Notes under the pieces: model-generated
What the model was told of the DNA's origin: nothing
The model's input: only the letters and a program-made list of their open reading frames with translations
Database searches by the model: none
Shown here: piece by piece, positions 1 through 6,708 of the stretch
Numbering within the stretch: the first letter of the stretch is position 1
How the letters are laid out: every line of letters begins with the position of its first letter
Translations under genes and position numbers: made by a program
Origin: Bacteroidota bacterium
GTDB lineage: Bacteria > Bacteroidota > Rhodothermia > Rhodothermales > Rubricoccaceae
DNA length: 11,766 nt
Assembly (NCBI GenBank): GCA_022564455.1
Contig: JADFLK010000020.1
Span: 1 to 11,766, forward strand
Direction of reading: 5' to 3'

Positions 1-593
1 ATGGCTACGCCGATCGGTGGTTTGTCCGCACCCGTACTAAGAAGGTTCACAACTCCCATCAAGACCGCCACGAGTAGATATGCGCCCGTACCAATCGAAA
101 AGCCCACTGCCTGGCCCCGCATTTCCTGGTTGATCGTCACCAATGTGTCGTCCCCCTCTGGCGTGAGCGTCACTTTCGTAGCACGATCAGACTTGCCGAC
201 ACTCGATGCGGCCGTCCACTCCCGGACCCGGCCGATCTCGCCCGAAATCCCATCACGGCCAAAGATCCGTCGCAACTCCACCACCATCCGCTCCCATTCG
301 TCGTCGGTAACGTGGCCGCGGATGACGCGCGTGGCGCCGATGCGCGTTGGGATGCCCAAGAGAGATTCATCGGCCTTCGTTTCAGCGGCCGCTCCGCGAA
401 CAGCTAGTTCATTTGCTGCCAGCGCAATATGAGCCGGATCAATCCCGGCCTCCGCCCCGATCTCCTTCAACTCCTCCAGCGAAAGCCCCGCCCGGCTCGC
501 TTCCTCCGCATGTGTGGCCTCCTCCTGCCGCGCCGCCGCACGCTCAAAGATGGCGTGGACTTCGTCGTCTGTGTATCGGCGCGAAGTGCTCAT
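1..593 (-). CDS. Putative membrane protein, partial (C-terminus beyond left edge)
   Basis: The reading frame is open from an ATG at 593 to the window edge (197 codons seen, no stop). Residues 1-70 are helical and charged, with a GLSLEELKEIGAEAGIDP stretch near residues 36-53. I have the impression that similar N-termini occur in other small bacterial membrane proteins, but I cannot name a family. Residues 80-160 form a soluble region containing DDEWERMVVELRRIFG (about 97-112). A single hydrophobic segment at about 165-187 (AYLLVAVLMGVVNLL) is probably a membrane helix, and a second may follow outside the window. The gene starts 26 nt after the DUF2480 stop on the same strand, so co-transcription is likely. 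No Shine-Dalgarno precedes the ATG. The function is unknown. Coding is supported by an uninterrupted frame with sensible composition. Confidence 0.75.
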   Translation of the reverse strand, partial: MSTSRRYTDDEVHAIFERAAARQEEATHAEEASRAGLSLEELKEIGAEAGIDPAHIALAANELAVRGAAAETKADESLLGIPTRIGATRVIRGHVTDDEWERMVVELRRIFGRDGISGEIGRVREWTAASSVGKSDRATKVTLTPEGDDTLVTINQEMRGQAVGFSIGTGAYLLVAVLMGVVNLLSTGADKPPIGVA

Positions 594-619
594 GGCGGGA
601 AACTAGCAAGGTTCCGGCA

Positions 620-1198
620 TCACGCCTTTGGCCCGGACGGCAATCCGCCGATCTTCACGCCCACTGGCTTCGCGGCGCCGGCCGTTGCGCCTTCCGCCTT
701 TTTACGCCATAACGGCACCGCCGAGCACGCCTCGCCGTACATCAGCTTCTTCGCCACGCGCTGCAGCTTCTGCGCGGCGACGAGATAGGCGTCGGCAGGC
801 ACGATGTCACTCGCGCACCCCTTGATCACGACCGGCTTGCCCTCGTACGCCGACCAATCCACCTCTTCCAAGGCGCGCACGTAGAAGTCGCGAATGAGAT
901 CGCTCACTATGCCGGTGGCAACCGACGCCGCTATGCCCTCCAGCTTTACGGCGACCAGCATCGAGGCCCACGTCGGGATGATGGCGTCGGTTGAGCAATG
1001 GACGGCCACGTGTTTGTCCACGTAGACGCTCCATTCGTGGTCTTTCATGGCCTCGCGGAAGGGCTTCTCGCGGAGGACGAGGCCCTCGATCAGATAGTCA
1101 GCGAGGTCGAACTCCACCACCTCGCGCCCGTCCCAGAGCGCCTCCAGGTTGAAGGTCTTGATGTCGCTGTTCGCAACTCTGTTGATTACGGGTTCCAT
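620..1198 (-). CDS. DUF2480 family protein
   Basis: This 192-aa soluble protein resembles the Bacteroidetes DUF2480 family along most of its length. Recognisable stretches are IKTFNLEALW, EFDLADYLIEGLVLREKPFR, CSTDAIIPTWASMLV, VVIKGCASDIVP and MYGEACSAVPLWRK. Cysteines at residues 68, 128 and 158 fall in the conserved blocks, so metal or Fe-S binding is conceivable but unproven. The last 25 or so residues (Ala/Gly/Lys-rich) extend past the usual family end and look disordered. From general knowledge, DUF2480 genes often lie near suf-type Fe-S assembly genes in Bacteroidetes. Here the gene lies 65 nt downstream of a cysteine desulfurase on the same strand, which fits that link. No Shine-Dalgarno is seen, and the gap upstream carries a strong inverted repeat. 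The family call is firm; the function is unknown. Confidence 0.92.
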   Translation of the reverse strand: MEPVINRVANSDIKTFNLEALWDGREVVEFDLADYLIEGLVLREKPFREAMKDHEWSVYVDKHVAVHCSTDAIIPTWASMLVAVKLEGIAASVATGIVSDLIRDFYVRALEEVDWSAYEGKPVVIKGCASDIVPADAYLVAAQKLQRVAKKLMYGEACSAVPLWRKKAEGATAGAAKPVGVKIGGLPSGPKA

Positions 1199-1212
1199 GG
1201 TCTAATGCGTAA

Positions 1213-1256
1213 TTCGTATTGCGTATCGGCTTCTACGCGCGAATACGCAATACGAA
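1213..1256. repeat. 14-bp perfect inverted repeat built of heptamers
   Basis: Arms at 1213-1226 (TTCGTATTGCGTAT) and 1243-1256 are perfectly complementary around a 16-nt loop. The left side reads as three degenerate 7-mers from 1204 (AATGCGT, AATTCGT, ATTGCGT). The right side reads as three from 1242 (AATACGC, AATACGA, AATATCT). The element fills the gap between the desulfurase stop and the DUF2480 start, so a read-through transcript would carry a long hairpin that could attenuate or stabilise the mRNA. There is no U-tract typical of an intrinsic terminator. It may be one copy of a dispersed intergenic repeat. Confidence 0.85.
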
Positions 1257-1263
1257 ATATCTA

Positions 1264-2424
1264 TCAGGCAGCAACAGGCTCTCCTCTCACAACTCCCACC
1301 GCCCGCACCACCTCCTCAATCGCGGCGTCCACCTCAGCCTCCGTCGTCGGATGGCCGATGGAGAAGCGGATGGTGCCGAAGGATTGCTCCTTCGTGAGAT
1401 GCATGGCGGTGAGCACGTGGCTGGGCTGGGCCGTCTTGGTCTGGCACGCGCTCCCCGTCGATACAGCGAGGCCGCGCAGTTCCGGAAGAAGTTTGGCCGT
1501 GGTCAGGTCGTCGAAGCGGAGGCTGCTGGTGTTGGGCAGGCGCGGGGCATTGGCTCCATTAACATTCGTGGATGGGATGCGCTCCAGCACATTGTTCTCG
1601 AACCGATCCCGCAGAGCTGCAAGCTGCTCGGTTTCAGCAAGAAGCCGTTCGCTGGCAATCTCAGCAGCCTTTCCGAGACCCACGATCCCCGGCGCGTTGA
1701 GCGTGCCGCCCCGGAGGCCACCCTGCTGCCCCGCCCCGGGAATGATCGACGTAAGCTTGACGCGCGGGTTCTTCCGCCGAACAAACAACGCGCCGACACC
1801 TTTCGGCCCATAAAACTTGTGTGCGGAAAGGGCGAGGATATCTACGCCGAGGGCATCCACATCAACCGGGATTTTTCCGATAGCCTGCGTGGCGTCTGTG
1901 AACAGAAAAGCACCGCACTCGTGGGCGATCATGGCAGCTTCAACAATTGGCCCGATTACTCCGGTTTCGTTGTTGGCATGCATCATCGAGACCATCAGCG
2001 TGCGCTCCGAGATGGCCTCGCGTAGCGCGTCCAGATCTGCCACACCCTGTTCGTCAACTGGCAGAATCGTCAACTCGAACCCTTCGCGCTCCATTGCCCA
2101 CGCCGTCTCCAGCACGGCTTTGTGCTCCGTGGCCACGGTAATCACGTGGTTCTTCCTCGCGCCGTACACCTTCCCGGCACCCAGCATCCCCAGCGCCACC
2201 GATTCACTCGCTCCGCTCGTAAACACCACGGTTTCCGTCTCGGCGCCGATGAGGGCCGCAACCCGCTCCCGCGCCTGCTCGACGGCTTCGTCGGCGGCCC
2301 AGCCGTAGGCATGGTTGCTCGACGGGTTGCCGAAGTGCTGCCCCCAGAACGGCACCATTGCCTCTACCACCGCCGGGTCTACCGGGGTGGTGGCGTTGTA
2401 GTCGAAATAAATGGGGAGGGGCAT
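1264..2424 (-). CDS. Cysteine desulfurase, NifS/IscS type (class V aminotransferase fold)
   Basis: This 386-aa PLP enzyme removes sulfur from cysteine to give alanine and an enzyme-bound persulfide, used for Fe-S clusters and thio-modifications. Visible hallmarks are YFDYNATTPVDP at the N-terminus, FGNPSSNHAYG (31-41), TSGASESVALG (69-79), TEHKAVL with His101, HANNETGVIGPI (149-160), TDATQAIGK with Asp177, and the PLP lysine Lys203 in SAHKFYGPKG. The persulfide cysteine is Cys327 in STGSACQTKTAQPSHVL. The loop length around it matches group I (NifS/IscS) rather than SufS. The protein is slightly shorter than IscS (about 404 aa). The ATG at 2424 gives the expected N-terminus, and no Shine-Dalgarno precedes it. 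NifS and IscS cannot be separated from sequence alone, so no symbol is given. DUF2480 follows on the same strand. Confidence 0.95.
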   Translation of the reverse strand: MPLPIYFDYNATTPVDPAVVEAMVPFWGQHFGNPSSNHAYGWAADEAVEQARERVAALIGAETETVVFTSGASESVALGMLGAGKVYGARKNHVITVATEHKAVLETAWAMEREGFELTILPVDEQGVADLDALREAISERTLMVSMMHANNETGVIGPIVEAAMIAHECGAFLFTDATQAIGKIPVDVDALGVDILALSAHKFYGPKGVGALFVRRKNPRVKLTSIIPGAGQQGGLRGGTLNAPGIVGLGKAAEIASERLLAETEQLAALRDRFENNVLERIPSTNVNGANAPRLPNTSSLRFDDLTTAKLLPELRGLAVSTGSACQTKTAQPSHVLTAMHLTKEQSFGTIRFSIGHPTTEAEVDAAIEEVVRAVGVVRGEPVAA

Positions 2425-2493
2425 GGTGGAACTGTTTCCCGGGCGGTACTACGCTGACTCACCTGTTTGGTTTGCCCCGACAGGCTCGCCATT

Positions 2494-2713
2494 GATTTCG
2501 GATATCGGATATCGGAGAAGCCGGAGAGGAGGAATGGAGGAAAGGAAGAGCGGAAGACGGAGGACGGTAAAAGAAAGGGTAAAGAGGCAGGGGTCAAAAG
2601 GCAAAGGATGGAAGGAGGAGGACCGCTCTCACGAGTCAGCCTCCGAAATCCGAAATCCGAAACCCGATATCCGCCATCCCATATCCGATATAGCGAGTCC
2701 GAAATTCCAAATC
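2494..2713. repeat. Inverted pair of degenerate heptamer arrays
   Basis: This lies in the 297-nt gap between the receptor stop and the desulfurase start. The left array at 2495-2515 reads ATTTCGG, ATATCGG, ATATCGG. The right array starts at 2643 with CCGAAAT, CCGAAAT, CCGAAAC, then more diverged units (CCGATAT at 2664, and CCGATAT at 2685) to about 2713. The arrays are in opposite orientation. The longest exact arms are 2502-2512 with 2681-2691 (11 bp), and 2499-2508 with 2664-2673 (10 bp). They enclose a purine-rich tract. A long open frame crosses the area on the minus strand, but its protein is just translated repeat, so I call no gene. The desulfurase promoter must lie here if that gene is not read from the receptor. 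Confidence 0.8.
2514..2620. other. Polypurine tract in desulfurase leader region
   Basis: 94 of these 107 bases on the plus strand are A or G. A desulfurase leader transcript would therefore be strongly pyrimidine-rich and contain several CCUCC words, which match the anti-Shine-Dalgarno core of 16S rRNA. No coding function is seen. The tract sits between the two heptamer arrays. It could favour unusual DNA structure or act in the 5' leader, but nothing in the sequence proves a role. Confidence 0.75.
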
Positions 2714-2721
2714 CTAAAGCC

Positions 2722-5238
2722 CTATAGCCGCGCTCGCACGCCAACCGCAACCGTTCGCGGCAAACCTGGGCGCAGCCCAGCAGGACGCCGCGCGACGACG
2801 TACGTCGCGTTCGTCAGGTTGTGTACGCGGCCAAACAGTGCGAGGCCCGGCCGGAAGGCCCATTCTGCCGAGGCATCCAGAACAAACCGTGCATCCGTAC
2901 CCGAATTTTCGGGAATGTCACCCTGCCCGGCCTTGGTGCGCATGGCCGAAACGTAGTTGCTCGCAAGGTTGAGCGAGATCGGGCCGCGCTCGACACCAAC
3001 ACTTAGCGCCATCTGGTGCCGGGCCAGGTAGGGCAACGCATCGCCCTCCTCCACGGAACCCCACCCCTCAAACTCGCTCTCGAACGCGATCTTGAAGTAC
3101 GCGTCGGTGAGGGTGTAGGCGAAGCGAACCGGCGCCGTCCAGCCCGGGAGATTAGCCAAACTGGCAAGGTCCGCGGTCAATGCGAGTTCCGCGCCCATCA
3201 CGTTCGCTTCGCCGCCGTTTAACTGGTCGGTAGAGCCTCCGCCGCCCGCTGCTGCAAGGTCCGAGCCCAACAGGTTGCTGTATGCGTTGAAGAAGCCGAC
3301 GGCCTGCAGGGCGAGGGTTTCGGTTCCGTAGCGGAACCCGGCCTCCATATTTACGCTCGCTTCAGGATTCGTCTCCGAACGCGAATCTGGCGGGGCGAAC
3401 CCGCGGTGGATGCCGCCGAAGAGGCTCAACGCATCCGTTGCGTGGAAAAGGAGGCCAAGACCGGGAATTACGACATCCACCGTGTTTCCGCGGATCGAAA
3501 TATCGGCACCCGAGCGCTCCGGGTCAGTCTTGCCGAAGTCCTCGCGGCGGAGTGTGATATGTTCGTAGCGAACGCCCGGCGTAACCGTGAACCGGCCCAC
3601 GTTGACCTCCGCCTGCGCAAACGTGGCTACGGCATCGGCCTGTTCGAGGCGATTGCTGTCCGTACCTGGTGTGCCTTCCGAGACAAGCGTCATAGCACCA
3701 TCCTCCATCACAAAGCCGTCCACCCACTGAAAGCGGTCCATTTCGTCGGCGTGGACACGCAGACCAACTTCTACCAGTGCGCTAACGCCGCCCTCAGCAC
3801 CGAGGCGCACACCCGCTACTGACTGCACACCCTGGCTCGTGTAATCGCGGTTGTTGGCCTTTACATAGAGTATCCCGCCGTTCGTGCCATTACCCTTAAT
3901 AAGGTCCAATTCACCCACGAATGCTGTCGGGGCGGCAAGAATGGACGCGATACCGAAGCGGCTGTCGGTGAGGCCGTCGTCGGCCGGATCGTCTTCGAGG
4001 CCGTCGGAGACCTTGTCGAGCTTGTACCAGTTGCGGCTGAACGTATTCCGGTAAACGGTGGTCGTCAGATCGATCCGATCCGAAAACACGGCGACGTGGC
4101 GCACGCGGAGGGCGAGGTGCTCGGCGTCCATCTCATCCACCTGCGAACCGGAATAGCGCACGTACGGAGCGTTCGTGAAGTCCTCTTCCGTGAGGCCGAG
4201 ATACGTCTCGTTGGAGATTTCGTCCGTGTAGCCCGCCGTCAGCGTCAGCGACTGGTAAACCGACGCTCCCGAACCTGTAGAGAGACGGATTCGCCCGAAA
4301 AGATCACCCTTGTCGAATCCCGTATTGTAATCCTCTACGAGGTCCCCGGCTGGTCCGCGCAGCGATTTGAAGCCGTCTACGTTGTCGAGATATCCTTCGA
4401 CCACGAAGCCAAGGTTGAAGCCGCCGACATTCTCGATGGTGTCTCCGGCTCGGGCGTGGAGGGTCCGCTGGCCGTTGGGGCCGAACGTAGCATCGGCCCG
4501 AAGTCTCAAGTCCGAAGGAATCCGCGCGGCAATCAGGTTCAACGCGCCGCCCGTGGTGTAGGGCCCATACTTGATCTGGCTGGAGCCTGTACGGACTTCT
4601 ACGCCATCCATTCGCCCAATCGTGGGAAAGTAGTAGGCCGAGGGAGCCGCGTACGGCGCGGGCGCCATCAGCACGCCGTCTTCCATCAGTGTGATCTTGC
4701 TGGACCGCTCGACGCCGGTGCCACGGAGGCCTATGTTCGGACGCAGCCCGTAACCATCTTCTTCTTGAATGTTGACGCCCGGCACCTCGCGGAGGACGCG
4801 CGTTACGTCGTTCGTGGCAAAGCGCTCCAGCACCTCCGGCCCGATGTAGTGCGCCGATCCGGCGATGTCGAGCACGCCAAGGCCCGTCAGTGTCTCGCGT
4901 GCGGTGACGACGACCTCCCCTACATCAACGGCCATTTCGTGGAGCACCAGCGCCACGGCCACCGTTTCGCCCGGACGAACAACGACGGCCTCGCGTGCGG
5001 CGTCAAACCCCACCGAGGTGGCCACTAAAACGTATGTGCCAGGTTCGATGCCCTCCAGCACAAACTGCCCGCCTGCTCCGGAGACCACCCCGTACTCGGT
5101 GCCTTCCAGAAGAACGTGCGCGCCAGGCAGCGCCATTCGCGCGCCGTGATCTGTCACTCTCCCTGCGATCCGGCCTGTCTGTGCGTCGGCCGCCGATGCC
5201 ACGAGAACCAGGCTGAAGAGGAGCGAGAAGCGTGGCAT
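2722..5238 (-). CDS. TonB-dependent outer-membrane receptor, FecA-like
   Basis: This 838-aa outer-membrane receptor probably imports a ferric chelate using TonB-ExbBD energy. Residues 1-19 are a signal peptide with likely cleavage after ADA. Residues 22-100 form a carboxypeptidase-regulatory-like beta domain (IAGRVTD...LPGAHVLLEG...GQFVLEGIEPGTYVL). A TonB-box-like VGEVVVTA lies at 106-113. The plug at about 120-240 has EVPGVNIQEEDGYGLRPNIG, LMEDGVLMAPAPYAAPSAYY and VRTGSSQIKYGPYTTGGALN, which closely follow the FecA plug pattern. The rest is a beta-barrel ending RTVAVGVRARL, finishing in Leu rather than the usual Phe. It has the regulatory-like domain in place of the FecA signalling (STN) domain, so FecI/FecR-type signalling is unlikely. 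The substrate is inferred only. No clear Fur box was found upstream. Confidence 0.92.
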   Translation of the reverse strand: MPRFSLLFSLVLVASAADAQTGRIAGRVTDHGARMALPGAHVLLEGTEYGVVSGAGGQFVLEGIEPGTYVLVATSVGFDAAREAVVVRPGETVAVALVLHEMAVDVGEVVVTARETLTGLGVLDIAGSAHYIGPEVLERFATNDVTRVLREVPGVNIQEEDGYGLRPNIGLRGTGVERSSKITLMEDGVLMAPAPYAAPSAYYFPTIGRMDGVEVRTGSSQIKYGPYTTGGALNLIAARIPSDLRLRADATFGPNGQRTLHARAGDTIENVGGFNLGFVVEGYLDNVDGFKSLRGPAGDLVEDYNTGFDKGDLFGRIRLSTGSGASVYQSLTLTAGYTDEISNETYLGLTEEDFTNAPYVRYSGSQVDEMDAEHLALRVRHVAVFSDRIDLTTTVYRNTFSRNWYKLDKVSDGLEDDPADDGLTDSRFGIASILAAPTAFVGELDLIKGNGTNGGILYVKANNRDYTSQGVQSVAGVRLGAEGGVSALVEVGLRVHADEMDRFQWVDGFVMEDGAMTLVSEGTPGTDSNRLEQADAVATFAQAEVNVGRFTVTPGVRYEHITLRREDFGKTDPERSGADISIRGNTVDVVIPGLGLLFHATDALSLFGGIHRGFAPPDSRSETNPEASVNMEAGFRYGTETLALQAVGFFNAYSNLLGSDLAAAGGGGSTDQLNGGEANVMGAELALTADLASLANLPGWTAPVRFAYTLTDAYFKIAFESEFEGWGSVEEGDALPYLARHQMALSVGVERGPISLNLASNYVSAMRTKAGQGDIPENSGTDARFVLDASAEWAFRPGLALFGRVHNLTNATYVVARRPAGLRPGLPRTVAVGVRARL

Positions 5239-5442
5239 AGATGAATGGGGGATGTGGTTGCTGGTTGAGGCCGTTAATTAGACTCAATCCAAGGTACGAT
5301 GCTTATCTGGACTGCGTCTAAACAGAAAGGCAAGTCCACGTGAGTTTCATTGATGCCGGTTTTCAATCCACGTACCCTGCCCACCGGTACGCATTGCCGT
5401 GCTGAATCCATTGCTCGCAGTTTCACCGACTGTCTACCGCTC
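5239..5442. promoter_or_regulatory. Divergent promoter region, receptor / lipoprotein
   Basis: This gap separates the minus-strand receptor from the plus-strand lipoprotein, so it should hold both promoters. On the minus strand, TACCTTGG matches the Bacteroidota -7 box TAnnTTTG at five of six fixed positions, with a TTTA about 22 nt upstream. This is weak support. No good match was found on the plus strand. A 6-bp hairpin (5371-5376 with 5386-5391, CGTACC/GGTACG) lies in the lipoprotein leader. Alternative in-frame starts at 5350 and 5353 fall in this region but would put about 30 extra polar residues before the signal peptide. Confidence 0.4.
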
Positions 5443-6594
5443 ATGCACGCTATTCGATCTGCGCTGTCCCGATTAGCATTTCTCACACTTTTCGCTCTCG
5501 TTCTCTCGTCGCTCGCGGCATGTGACAGCGGCCCGTCTTCGGACGGCCTCGACCTCGACCGACTGTTCAACTCGCCCACAGCATCGGAAATCATGGCGAT
5601 CCAGAGCGAATGGGCAAGACGTTCCAACCCCTCCCGCGATGCTCGGATCGTCGCCCAGACCACGTTTGACAACGCGACGATCTACATTGTATCACACACC
5701 CAGACAACGGCGGGCGGCGGCGACTTCACCCACTACGGCATCGTGCGTATCCCGGACGGCGCGGCGGATTGGCCGGTTGTTGTGTACCACCACGGCGGCG
5801 ACGACGGAATCTCGGCGGCCGATGCGCTGGACGTGTACAGCCTCTTCCCAATGATCGAGGCGAACACCGTACTCGTCGCGCCCGTTTATCGCTCGGAAAC
5901 GCTTGATGCGGATCTTGATGGACTCGGTGGTTCGTACACAGCCGGTGGCGATCCGAGCCCGTGGGATTACGATGTAGACGACGCAATCGGTCTTCTCAAC
6001 GCGGCGCTCGACCTCTTCCCGACCGCAATCGACGCCGGCCGCATAGGTGTGTTCGGCATCAGCCGAGGCAGCGAAACGGCGCTCCTCCAGGCCGTCCGCG
6101 ACGATAGGATTCAGGTAGTTACGGACTACTTCGGCCCGTCAGACTTCTTCAACCTGGCAGCGCGTTTTTTGGCTTTCAGCGCTGTGCTGGGCACCGCTGA
6201 AGACCAGGCAACTGTCCGAAGCCTGCCGGGAGGATCTTACCTCATCGACGAGATTCTCTTGCCTCTCCACGAGGGCGCTTACTCGTACGACGACGCACGC
6301 CTCGAACTCGTCCGCCGCTCGCCCGGCCTGTACGGCTCCATGCTGCCGAGCACGCAGCTCCACCATCACGTACGGGATGGCGTGGTGCCCGTGCAGTTCT
6401 CGCAAGCATTCATCGCGCTCATCGAAGACAACCCGGTTGATGGCACGTTCGACGCCACCATCTACGGCGAGAGCGGCGAAGCGAGCTTTCTGTTCCACAG
6501 GCCCAATGCCATGCCCGAGAGCATCCCGGCGACGGACCAGTTCCTGTACGACCACCTGTTCGTGCCGACGGGCGCTGTGGCTCCTGCCATCTAG
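5443..6594 (+). CDS. Lipoprotein with alpha/beta-hydrolase fold, catalytic set intact
   Basis: This 383-aa protein starts with a lipoprotein signal. Arg5 and Arg10 come before a hydrophobic core, and the lipobox SSLAAC gives lipidated Cys27. I chose the ATG at 5443 because it gives a signal of normal length; upstream in-frame starts do not. The body looks like an alpha/beta hydrolase of the dienelactone-hydrolase/prolyl-oligopeptidase kind. It has VVVYHHGGDDG (112-122) for the oxyanion region, FGISRGSETALL (204-215) as nucleophile elbow with Ser207, Asp312 in RDGVVPV, and His352 in FLFHRP. It is probably an envelope esterase or peptidase; the substrate is unknown. The next gene is a paralogue (LDRLFNSPTASE here, LNQLFSDPTGAE there). 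Its stop codon TAG uses the TA and first G of an IS-like inverted repeat, so the original C-terminus may have been different. Confidence 0.85.
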   Translation: MHAIRSALSRLAFLTLFALVLSSLAACDSGPSSDGLDLDRLFNSPTASEIMAIQSEWARRSNPSRDARIVAQTTFDNATIYIVSHTQTTAGGGDFTHYGIVRIPDGAADWPVVVYHHGGDDGISAADALDVYSLFPMIEANTVLVAPVYRSETLDADLDGLGGSYTAGGDPSPWDYDVDDAIGLLNAALDLFPTAIDAGRIGVFGISRGSETALLQAVRDDRIQVVTDYFGPSDFFNLAARFLAFSAVLGTAEDQATVRSLPGGSYLIDEILLPLHEGAYSYDDARLELVRRSPGLYGSMLPSTQLHHHVRDGVVPVQFSQAFIALIEDNPVDGTFDATIYGESGEASFLFHRPNAMPESIPATDQFLYDHLFVPTGAVAPAI

Positions 6595-6610
6595 GGGGCT
6601 GTTGAAATAC
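6594..6610 (+). repeat. IS-like terminal inverted repeat, left copy
   Basis: GGGGGCTGTTGAAATAC at 6594-6610 matches the reverse complement of 8628-8644 (GGAGCCTGTTGAAATAC) at 15 of 17 positions. Each copy has TA directly outside (6592-6593 and 8645-8646). Weaker similarity continues about 14 nt inward after a one-base gap. The sequence is of the kind found at insertion-sequence ends. No transposase gene is visible, so this is either the edge of a non-autonomous unit or a relic. Confidence 0.65.
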
Positions 6611-6647
6611 TCCACCTACCTACGGCATAGTAGTTTAACAACATCTC

Positions 6648-6672
6648 AGGGCCGGAGTGGGCGCTCCGCCCT
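6648..6672 (+). other. Hairpin between the two lipoprotein genes
   Basis: AGGGCCGGAG (6648-6657) pairs with CTCCGCCCT (6664-6672), giving 9 bp with one bulged C and a 6-nt loop. It is GC-rich but followed by CCCCC and not by T residues. It could weaken read-through or be part of the mobile-element remnant starting at 6594. The rest of the 114-nt gap shows no convincing promoter. Confidence 0.5.
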
Positions 6673-6708
6673 CCCCCATGTGACAGATGCTTCCTCGCAA
6701 TCCTATTG

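Noticed and set aside
1..432. Open plus-strand frame beginning with ATG at base 1
   Set aside because: The opposite strand has a frame open from 593 to the edge with a clear membrane segment and protein-like composition; the plus frame is Ser/Arg/Pro-rich shadow sequence.
2379..2750. Minus-strand open frame over the desulfurase leader
   Set aside because: Its product is translated heptamer repeat and polypyrimidine sequence, and it overlaps both neighbouring genes.
5350..5442. Longer N-terminus for the first lipoprotein
   Set aside because: The extra residues are polar and would bury the lipoprotein signal; the ATG at 5443 gives a standard signal with Cys27.
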